Positions 1-5,452 of a stretch of 21,462 nt of DNA are shown here, in pieces. The stretch's first letter is position 1, and each line of letters begins with the position of its first letter. The translations under genes and the position numbers were made by a program. The notes beneath the pieces are model-generated. The model did no database searches. It was not told where the DNA came from and saw only the letters and a list, made by a program, of their open reading frames with translations. This DNA comes from Spirochaetaceae bacterium (lineage in GTDB: Bacteria > Spirochaetota > Spirochaetia > Treponematales > Breznakiellaceae): contig JAITCP010000084.1 in assembly GCA_031283025.1 (NCBI GenBank), forward strand, positions 1-21,462. Reading direction: 5' to 3'.

Positions 1-2019
1 GTGGCCAAGAGTACCGTCAGGAACGATCATGAGGTTTTTTATTTGGCGGGGAATGTAAGGAAGCAGTGGTTTAACAAGCGCAACATACAGAGAGTTACGT
101 AAAGATTCCATTTGTGAGATTGGCGCTCTTTTAATGAGCAGGGAGCGCAGTTCATTGACGGCGGCGGCGTAATCAAAATCAGGATCAAGCCTGACCGGGG
201 TGATGCCGTCTTTGGTTATGACGAGGCAGTAGGAGTTGATGGAGGGGCGGTCTTTGTAGGAACTTTGACTTGTGGATGTAGCGGGAGGAGTAAACTCCAC
301 GGATGCATCCCAGAGGGCGAACTCAAGTATGGCCGTGTCCTCTCCGCAGAAGGCTTGAGCTTCACCTAAAGCGGCAGTTTTCGGACTGCGCAGGTCTGCA
401 TAGCGGGGAACTTTTTCTGCTATGCTTTTGTCGAGGGCCGCAAGCTCCTCTTCCGCGCGGGTTAGGGCTAAGCCAGCCTGGGCATAGCGCGCCTCGTCAG
501 CCTGAGGGTTAAGTTTCCCCAGCAATTCCTGAAGATTGCCTATGGTTTCGGTGAGTTCCCGCACGCGCCTTGCGTCTGCCTGCGCAATGCCGGGCAGGCG
601 CAGGGCGGCTTCCGTGCCCATCTGCTCCAGGAAGCCCCGACTGCGCAGGCCCTCGGAAACGGCGAAGGAACGTTCTGAGGAACCGAAGCGGGCTTCAAAG
701 TCCAGTGACGCGTAGTACTGGTAAACCATGCCCGCCATGAGCGCCGCTCCCCTGCTGCCCAGTTCCGCGCGGGCTTTTTCCGCCTTTGCTATGCTCAGGG
801 CCAGAGCCTCGCGGGCAACATCGGCATACTGTCGGCGATAGGCATTTGCGTCCAGAGCCGTGCCGAGGAAGGGATAAGTTTTATAGAGAAATCCTGCTAA
901 TTCCCATGAGAAGTGAAAGATGTCGAGGATATTGGCGCTTGCGTCCGCGGCAAGGGCAGCTTGTGTGATGTCGACAATGGCCTTGTCAAATTCGCCTTTT
1001 TCTCTATATGCGTTTCCGCGGTTGCTATAGGCAGCGCCTAACTTAGGGTTTAAGGCAATGGCCCGGGTGTAGTCGGCTATGGCGCTGTCAAGTTCGCCTT
1101 TAGCGGCATACGCGACTCCGCGGTTGTTATAGGCTATGTCAAACTTAGAGTTTAAGGCGATAGCCTGGGTGTAGTCGGTAATGGCGCTGTCAAGTTCGCC
1201 TTTAGCGGCATACGCGATTCCGCGGCTGTTATAGGCATCCGCATACTTAGGGTTTAAGGCGATGGCCTGGGTATAGTCGGCAATGGCCTTGTCAAGTTCG
1301 CCTTTAGCGGCATACGCGATTCCGCGGTTGGTATAGGCTCTTTCGTATTTAGGGTTTAGAGTAATGGCCTGGGTATAGTCGGCAATGGCCCTGTCCAGTT
1401 CGCCTTTATTTCTATACGCGTTTCCACGGTTGTTATAGGCTATGTCAAACTTAGGGTTTAAGGCGATGGCCTGGGTGTAGTCGGCAATGGCCCTGTCCAG
1501 TTCGCCTTTAGCAACATACGCGACTCCGCGGCCATTATAGGCCCTGTCATTCTCAGGGTTTAAGGCGATGGCCTGAGTGTAGTCGGCTATGGCTCTGTCC
1601 AGTTCTCCTTTATTATAATACGCGATTCCGCGGTTATAATAGGCTATGTCATACTTAGGGTTTAAGGCGATGGCCTGGGTGTAGTCGGCTATGGCCCTAT
1701 CATGTTCGCCTTTATTTCTATACGCGATTCCGCGGTTATAATAGGCTTCCGCATCCTTAGGATTTAAGGCGATGGCCTGGGTGTAGTCGGCTATGGCTCT
1801 GTCCAGTTCTCCTTTATAGTGATAAGCAAGTCCGCGATTATACCAAGCTGATACATAATCAGGTTTAAGCTTAATCGCCTCTGTCCAGTCAGCAATAGCA
1901 AAATCAAGATTACCGGCATTGAAATTTTCTACACCCCGGTTGAAGTAAAACTCCGCATCCTGCGCCATCAACGGAACCGCCACAAAAACAGCAAGCAACA
2001 CCGCAGCCAGTTTTTTCAT
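1..2019 (-). CDS. Secreted TPR-CHAT protein (3' end beyond window)
   Basis: The reading frame is open from an ATG at 2019 to the left edge (673 residues seen, no stop). AGGAGCAGGGGG lies upstream as ribosome-binding site. Residues 1-20 form a signal peptide (MKK, hydrophobic core, ending LMAQ), so the protein should be exported. Residues 21-360 hold ten 34-residue TPR units of the form YNRGxAY..KGELDRAIADYTQAIALNP. A helical linker (about 360-545) leads into the first half of a CHAT domain: a strand SYCLVITKDG (about 596-605), LRNSLYVALVKPLLPYI (about 640), then LMIVPDGTLGH at the edge, the strand that precedes the caspase-type His in this family. The catalytic His and Cys would be encoded left of position 1. 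CHAT domains are caspase-like peptidases often fused to TPRs. Activity and substrate are unknown; the domain call is firm, its function is not. Confidence 0.85.
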   Translation of the reverse strand, partial: MKKLAAVLLAVFVAVPLMAQDAEFYFNRGVENFNAGNLDFAIADWTEAIKLKPDYVSAWYNRGLAYHYKGELDRAIADYTQAIALNPKDAEAYYNRGIAYRNKGEHDRAIADYTQAIALNPKYDIAYYNRGIAYYNKGELDRAIADYTQAIALNPENDRAYNGRGVAYVAKGELDRAIADYTQAIALNPKFDIAYNNRGNAYRNKGELDRAIADYTQAITLNPKYERAYTNRGIAYAAKGELDKAIADYTQAIALNPKYADAYNSRGIAYAAKGELDSAITDYTQAIALNSKFDIAYNNRGVAYAAKGELDSAIADYTRAIALNPKLGAAYSNRGNAYREKGEFDKAIVDITQAALAADASANILDIFHFSWELAGFLYKTYPFLGTALDANAYRRQYADVAREALALSIAKAEKARAELGSRGAALMAGMVYQYYASLDFEARFGSSERSFAVSEGLRSRGFLEQMGTEAALRLPGIAQADARRVRELTETIGNLQELLGKLNPQADEARYAQAGLALTRAEEELAALDKSIAEKVPRYADLRSPKTAALGEAQAFCGEDTAILEFALWDASVEFTPPATSTSQSSYKDRPSINSYCLVITKDGITPVRLDPDFDYAAAVNELRSLLIKRAPISQMESLRNSLYVALVKPLLPYIPRQIKNLMIVPDGTLGH
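940..1857 (-). repeat. Tandem 102-bp repeats encoding TPR units 2-10
   Basis: Nine consecutive 102-bp units, each encoding one 34-residue TPR, are nearly identical at DNA level. The phrase encoding ADYTQAIALNP recurs almost unchanged, for example around 1380, 1480, 1580, 1680 and 1780. Variation is concentrated at the unit boundary (DAEAYYN, YDIAYYN, NDRAYNG, FDIAYNN, YERAYTN). Such near-identity suggests recent expansion and an array able to gain or lose units in frame. Confidence 0.85.
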
Positions 2020-2086
2020 AACAAAATCCCCCTGCTCCTAATTCCTAACTGCACACCACTCCCCACAAATCCGTTCGTGTTGGTTC

Positions 2087-2111
2087 GCCTGCCTGTCTGC
2101 TACAGGCAGGC
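2087..2111. repeat. Perfect 10-bp-stem hairpin, non-coding
   Basis: GCCTGCCTGT (2087-2096) and ACAGGCAGGC (2102-2111) are perfect inverted repeats around the 5-nt loop CTGCT. No T-run follows on either strand, so it is not a canonical terminator. It lies in the leader region of the TPR-CHAT gene and could be a dispersed palindrome or a leader hairpin. Confidence 0.6.
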
Positions 2112-2261
2112 AGGTGGTAAAAAATCAACCCTATTCCCCACTCCCCACACTATATTAATATGAAAAACTCCCCTCTTTTTTTCCCTGTTTTGTCATTTTT
2201 CAAAAAAATTGTCTAAAAACAAGGGATCGGTAGGGAATGGGGCAAGAATTCAAAGTTTCAT

Positions 2262-2346
2262 CCATAACGTTTCGGCTGTAACTGCCCGAGCTGCCGAAGG
2301 TTCTTGTAATTGCTGCGTAAGCAGCAACCTGGCAGTACAGTTAGGC
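2262..2346 (-). other. attC-like (integron cassette) recombination site, candidate
   Basis: On the minus strand, directly after the antitoxin remnant, GCCTAAC (2346-2340) fits the inverse core RYYYAAC of an attC site. The far end reads GTTATGG (2268-2262), an imperfect match to the core GTTRRRY. Between them lie nested imperfect inverted repeats: CTGTACTGCC against GGCAGTTACAG with one extrahelical base, CTGCCAGGTT against AACCTTCGGCAG with a two-base bulge, and a central TTGCTGC / GCAGCAA hairpin (2310-2327) with a 4-nt loop. Length (85 bp), bulged stem and position just past a stop codon suit an attC. The right-hand core mismatch and the single copy keep confidence moderate. Confidence 0.4.
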
Positions 2347-2360
2347 GAAGTGGTGATATT

Positions 2361-2643
2361 TCATTCCTTTCTCATTTCATTTGTTAATATGTTTATCCAA
2401 TCCCTTCGACAATACATAAATCTATATAAAAAAACCGTATTATTTGTTTCATCAATTCCTTCCTGAATTAATCGATATAATTCATTACTTCCGGCTAATT
2501 CTTCATATGTTTCAATACTCATTACAGCCAGGTCGCCTTCCCCATTTTTTGTTATAAACACAGGCTCCCGATATTTATGACAAAAATCGGAAATTTTCCC
2601 ATAATTATTGCGTAAATCGGTACTTTTTCGTATAGCCTGGCAT
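2361..2643 (-). pseudogene. Phd/YefM-family antitoxin, frameshifted near its start
   Basis: An ATG at 2643 with an excellent ribosome-binding site (GGAGG, 7 nt upstream) begins MPGYTKKYRFTQ and stops. One frame over, the sequence reads STDLRNNYGKISDFCHKYREPVFITKNG...LAVMSIETYEELAG, the canonical N-terminal fold of Phd/YefM antitoxins in Treponema and Firmicutes. Removing one G from the GG opposite 2636-2637 restores MPAIRKSTDLRN, so a one-base insertion explains the break. After about residue 60 the C-terminus (FLYRFMYCRRDWINIL...) no longer resembles the family's usual acidic toxin-binding tail. No toxin gene follows; only a 7-codon ORF (MKYHHFA) precedes the attC-like site. GC content is lower than in its neighbours, suggesting acquisition. 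A GTG at 2561 could still start a truncated 66-residue product. Confidence 0.75.
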
Positions 2644-2664
2644 TATAAATCCTCCATAAAATTC

Positions 2665-2693
2665 ATTATACTAACGCGTATGATAATAGTCTA
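2665..2693 (-). promoter_or_regulatory. Predicted sigma-70 promoter of the antitoxin
   Basis: On the minus strand a perfect -10 TATAAT (2670-2665) lies 17 nt from a -35-like TAGACT (2693-2688; four of six to TTGACA). The site sits about 20 bp before the antitoxin ATG and its GGAGG. Confidence 0.5.
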
Positions 2694-2699
2694 TTATCA
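2681..2699. promoter_or_regulatory. Palindromic operator candidate over the antitoxin -35
   Basis: TGATAATAG and CTATTATCA are perfect 9-bp arms around a single central base. The palindrome covers the predicted -35 and the stop codon of the upstream 198-aa gene. Phd/YefM antitoxins repress their own promoters through such palindromes, so the position fits autoregulation. This is inference from symmetry and placement. Confidence 0.5.
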
Positions 2700-3293
2700 G
2701 TGTCCGGTACGGCCGTTTCTTGCGCGGGGAAGCCAACAGAGGGGGCCCAATTCCCATTTATAGGAATAATCCGCCTCAAAGGAGGCAAATTCCGCCGTAT
2801 TTTCCGGCGGAACCGGCGTCAGGGCAAGGTTGGCAATGGCTGCGGCTCTGAAGATTATACGTGGCGCCTGACACCTTAGAGGCGCCTGACGCCTTAGAAT
2901 TGCCGGGGCAAGGACGGGTTTTTCCCAGCGTTGTAAAACCGCGTCGGCGGGAAAGGCAGGGGGGGGCAAATCCAGCATAACGCCGAAAAACCGGTACGGA
3001 CCCCAGCCGGCACATTCGCTGCCGGAGTATTCGCTGTTGGCACATTTACCGTTGCTGCCATCGCCTTCCGTTACAGGGGAAATCACCGAGTTTCCCAGAA
3101 GGGAGCGCAATTCCGATGCCGCGGCTTTTAATTCCCCGGAATCCAGGGGCTGTGAAAGCCGGACAAGGGGAGCGGCGGCGGGAAAGGACCATGCCCCCTC
3201 AAAGCCGGCGGCAAAGAGACGCCTGCGGTAATCGTTCAGGGTAGGAAGGCAATCCCGGTGGGGGACAAGGACGGCAAAAAAAATCGTTTCCAT
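2697..3293 (-). CDS. Hypothetical protein, possibly a degenerate 2H-phosphoesterase fold
   Basis: This encodes a 198-residue protein starting at ATG 3293, with GGCAGGA only two to three bases upstream. I do not recognise a named family with certainty. The layout FFAVLVPHRDCLPTLNDYRRRL, then PLVRLSQPL (about 42-50), then FFGVMLDL (about 102-109), then ANLALTPV (about 154-161) resembles the two-lobed 2'-5' RNA ligase/2H-phosphoesterase arrangement, where those two segments normally carry His-x-Thr/Ser. Both histidines are absent here, so if the fold is right the enzyme would be inactive. The middle (about 70-100) is low-complexity, Gly/Ser/Asn-rich and probably variable. An in-frame 18-bp duplication repeats LRRQAP as LRCQAP. 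It is divergent from the gene at 3325, with 31 bp between. Confidence 0.6.
   Translation of the reverse strand: METIFFAVLVPHRDCLPTLNDYRRRLFAAGFEGAWSFPAAAPLVRLSQPLDSGELKAAASELRSLLGNSVISPVTEGDGSNGKCANSEYSGSECAGWGPYRFFGVMLDLPPPAFPADAVLQRWEKPVLAPAILRRQAPLRCQAPRIIFRAAAIANLALTPVPPENTAEFASFEADYSYKWELGPLCWLPRARNGRTGH
2863..2898. repeat. 18-bp in-frame tandem duplication
   Basis: GGCGCCTGACACCTTAGA (2863-2880) is followed at once by GGCGCCTGACGCCTTAGA (2881-2898), one mismatch. It adds six codons to the 198-aa gene and keeps frame. Confidence 0.9.
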
Positions 3294-3315
3294 ATCCTGC
3301 CAATCATGATATACT
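3287..3315 (+). promoter_or_regulatory. Possible promoter of the 257-aa gene
   Basis: TTTCCA (3287-3292) and TATACT (3310-3315) are 17 nt apart. Transcription would begin only a few bases before the ATG at 3325, giving a near-leaderless mRNA, which agrees with the lack of a clear ribosome-binding site there. The -35 is weak and overlaps the start of the divergent gene. Confidence 0.35.
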
Positions 3316-3324
3316 TAATCAGCT

Positions 3325-4098
3325 ATGAAGTATAAGACAGAAAAACTTGTGGAGCGTTTTGCCAGCCTCCTTTCACAATGGCCGGAAGTAGAATGTATTG
3401 TTCTTAATGAGGCGGCGGAGCCGGATACCCTTGATCCTTACTTTGCGGTGATTCTGGACGTTTATTATAACGGAACCATCCCCGGCTCTGCAAAACGGAA
3501 AGAAATGTACGGCCCCGATATAGCGGCATTTGAAAGCTCGGGCGGCGGCAATAAAGATCGCTTTCTTGCAGAAAACCTGCCGGTTCGCCTGGAATTCAAA
3601 GATACAAAAAAAACAGAAGAGCTGACGGCTATTATTGAATCCAGAAAAGGGGATTTATGGCTTTTGAAAGATTCGGGCACTTACGGTTATTACCGGCTTG
3701 CCCAGGGGGAACTTCTTTTTTCACGAACCGGCTGGATAAAGCAAATCAGAAGCAAACTGCTCAGCCTTAACGATGAATTCTGGCTTCTTATGCGCGATGC
3801 CGTTCAATCCAAAATGGAACACTCTTTAAGCGATCTGGGAGCGGCTCTTTTTAATGACGATGAATTCCATTACCTTATTTCTTCCGCTTTTTTTATTAAA
3901 TATGCCTGCCTTAACCTGTTCTGTATCAACCGGCATTTTGAGCCTTCACACAGGGCCTACTATAAGCAGGTGCTGGAAATGCCCGTGCTGCCGGAGTCTT
4001 TTGCGGCGGAACTGGAAACCTTTTTAAGAGAAGGTGAAACCCGGGAAAGAAAGTACAATATAGCCCAGCTTATTGGCCGGAAGATTATCGCCCTTTAG
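3325..4098 (+). CDS. Hypothetical protein, nucleotidyltransferase-like
   Basis: This encodes a 257-residue soluble protein and is the only convincing plus-strand gene. Residues 21-50 (VECIVLNEAAEPDTLDPYFAV then ILDVYYNG) form two strands with acidic residues D37 and D45. A later strand LPVRLEFKD (85-93) supplies E90. This spacing is like the catalytic strands of the polymerase-beta nucleotidyltransferase fold. Residues 140-257 are helical and resemble the substrate-binding half of DUF4037 or aminoglycoside-nucleotidyltransferase-like proteins. The classical GS motif is not evident (VLNEAAEP stands where it would be), so the family assignment is tentative and activity is unknown. No signal peptide or membrane segment is seen. 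It converges with the MBL gene and has no operon partner. Confidence 0.65.
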   Translation: MKYKTEKLVERFASLLSQWPEVECIVLNEAAEPDTLDPYFAVILDVYYNGTIPGSAKRKEMYGPDIAAFESSGGGNKDRFLAENLPVRLEFKDTKKTEELTAIIESRKGDLWLLKDSGTYGYYRLAQGELLFSRTGWIKQIRSKLLSLNDEFWLLMRDAVQSKMEHSLSDLGAALFNDDEFHYLISSAFFIKYACLNLFCINRHFEPSHRAYYKQVLEMPVLPESFAAELETFLREGETRERKYNIAQLIGRKIIAL

Positions 4099-4114
4099 GG
4101 AGTTTGTCCATAAC

Positions 4115-4136
4115 GTATCTGTATTATGACAGACAC
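4115..4136. terminator. Weak hairpin between convergent genes
   Basis: GTATCTGT (4115-4122) and ACAGACAC (4129-4136) pair over 7 of 8 positions around a 6-nt loop. It lies between the ends of the plus-strand 257-aa gene and the minus-strand MBL gene, where a bidirectional terminator is expected. It lacks a T-run and touches the MBL stop codon, so the call is weak. Confidence 0.3.
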
Positions 4137-4762
4137 TAATTAAATTCCGCCCGGAAACGGGGCTGTTTGCTTGCCCGCTGTTTATATCCGGCTATGTCAA
4201 TATTATAGCTGCGCTCGGCCTCCAGGGTGGAAGGCGGTCCATGTGCGGGGAAGATGACATAATCCCCCGGCAGGGAAAGAACTTTGCTCCGCAGCGCGTC
4301 CATCTGCCGTATCTTCCCGTAAGAACTGATTGTGGTCCCTAAAAGCCCCGCGGTAATTGTGTCTCCGGTAAGGAGCGTTTTATTTATTCTGAATATAGCC
4401 GAATCCGAGGAATGTCCGGGAACGGTAATCACCGTAACGGTAATTGCCCCCAGTTTTAACACGTCTCCGTCCCGAATGACGGTGGTTTTTAACTCCTGTA
4501 TCATGGGATTAACCGCGTAAATTTGCGCGTCGTAAATTCGCCGCAGCGTCCGCAGACCGTGTACATGGCTTATGTGATCATGGGTGATAAGAATGCCCCG
4601 TATTTTGTATCCGTTGCTTTCTATAAAATCCAGCATGGGCAGTTCCGTGTTTCCCGGATCCACCACCACCGCGTCTCTGGGCGAGTCTTCATCTTCCAGG
4701 TCTGTGCCCATAATATAACAGTTGCTGAAACCATAGGGGCAATAATGCACAAGTACATTCAT
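4136..4762 (-). CDS. MBL-fold (glyoxalase II-like) metallo-hydrolase
   Basis: This encodes a 208-residue cytoplasmic protein of typical length for the compact metallo-beta-lactamase superfamily hydrolases. Visible motifs are VVVDPGN (32-38), THDHISH (60-66), VPGHSSDS (114-121), LLTGDTI (130-136) and FPAHGPPS (171-178). These give metal ligands H61, H63, H66, H117, D134 and H174. The usual motif is HxHxDH; here the Asp is Ser65, so the second metal site lacks its normal Asp. D62 or H68 might compensate. The start ATG overlaps the stop of the upstream pentapeptide gene (ATGA), implying translational coupling. Substrate is unknown; a thioester or other small hydrolysable ester is likely from family habit. 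Confidence 0.85.
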   Translation of the reverse strand: MNVLVHYCPYGFSNCYIMGTDLEDEDSPRDAVVVDPGNTELPMLDFIESNGYKIRGILITHDHISHVHGLRTLRRIYDAQIYAVNPMIQELKTTVIRDGDVLKLGAITVTVITVPGHSSDSAIFRINKTLLTGDTITAGLLGTTISSYGKIRQMDALRSKVLSLPGDYVIFPAHGPPSTLEAERSYNIDIAGYKQRASKQPRFRAEFN

Positions 4763-5352
4763 GATTCATCGTCCTGCTGGAAAACCGCTTCTGCGGTATT
4801 TGATGATTTAAAGGAAATGCCCGATTGCTTTGAGTTGAGGAAGAAAACTCTTTTTACATTGCAGTCTATAAAATTACTGTCTTCTATGTCCGTACCGATA
4901 AACCGTGAATTGTATAAATCTGAATAGTTAAAAGCGGTTCCTGAAATAGCCGCCCCAAGGTAGTTAAGATGAACCAGCTCGGAATTCTCAAAAGTGCAGT
5001 AACGGATAGAAGATGCGGCAAAAGAAACAAATTGATAGTTTCCCCTTGAAAAATCACAGTTTGTAAATTCCGCCGAATCAAAAAAACATAACCGCATGAG
5101 CGAACCGGAAAAATTGCACATGGAAAAGACAGACTTCATAAAGTTACAGCCGTAAAATGTCCGGTTGGAAAAGTCGGTGTTGATAAAATTCAAGCCCGGG
5201 GCGTTAATGTCCTTGATCACCTGCCGTTCCAGAATGTACTCGCCTATACGGCGGGCTTCTTCCTCCGCAGATGCCGAATGGATGGCGCAGAGATGGGAAC
5301 CGGAAATAGCCGTTCTGCCGCAGGCGGCAGCACAGGGACGGAGGGTGAACAC
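4759..5352 (-). CDS. Pentapeptide-repeat protein with N-terminal Cys/His cluster
   Basis: Residues about 50-185 consist of degenerate pentapeptide repeats with F or L at the central position (FINTDF, FYGCNF, FSMCNF, AEFTNCDF, YCTFENSEL, FIGTDIEDSNF), expected to form a right-handed quadrilateral beta-helix. Residues 7-25 carry C7, C11, C22 and H25 (CAAAC...LCAIH), a plausible small zinc site. No signal peptide is seen, so a cytoplasmic place is likely. The only in-frame start before a stop is GTG 5352, with AGAAGG immediately before it, too close for normal initiation. The same frame stays open further upstream and could continue, after a 1-nt shift, from an ATG near 5413 with AAGGAG. The true N-terminus is therefore uncertain. 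It overlaps the MBL gene by 4 bp. Function not recognised. Confidence 0.75.
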   Translation of the reverse strand: MFTLRPCAAACGRTAISGSHLCAIHSASAEEEARRIGEYILERQVIKDINAPGLNFINTDFSNRTFYGCNFMKSVFSMCNFSGSLMRLCFFDSAEFTNCDFSRGNYQFVSFAASSIRYCTFENSELVHLNYLGAAISGTAFNYSDLYNSRFIGTDIEDSNFIDCNVKRVFFLNSKQSGISFKSSNTAEAVFQQDDES

Positions 5353-5452
5353 CCTTCTATCATAGGCCAGTCTGCGATTCTGGTCAAGGAAGGCCTCAAC
5401 GGCTCATTCCTGGTACGTCTCCTTGAGTAGGGTTAAAACACCCGGCAGCACT

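Larger units (their letters stand above)
2020..2360. other. Gene-free region between TPR-CHAT and the antitoxin remnant
   Basis: This 341-bp stretch holds no convincing gene. It contains the TPR-CHAT ribosome-binding site (about 2025-2037), a 10-bp-stem hairpin (2087-2111), an 11-bp direct repeat CACTCCCCACA at 2057-2067 and 2139-2149, an AT-rich palindromic patch ATATTAATAT near 2152-2161 that may belong to a promoter, and the attC-like folded site 2262-2346. No -35/-10 pair with correct spacing could be fixed for the TPR-CHAT gene. Confidence 0.6.

Noticed and set aside
940..1857. Regular repeats as a possible CRISPR array
   Set aside because: The repeats are 102-bp coding units with no spacers and an intact TPR reading frame.
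1..2019. TPR-CHAT as part of a type III-E CRISPR (Craspase-like) system
   Set aside because: There is a signal peptide, and no CRISPR array or Cas gene occurs in the window.
2209..2466. Plus-strand 85-codon reading frame
   Set aside because: It runs across the attC-like site and antisense to the antitoxin remnant, has no ribosome-binding site, and its peptide resembles nothing coding.
4104..4120. Second attC core (TCCATAACG repeated near 4108)
   Set aside because: Only a short stretch matches; no partner core or nested inverted repeats surround it.
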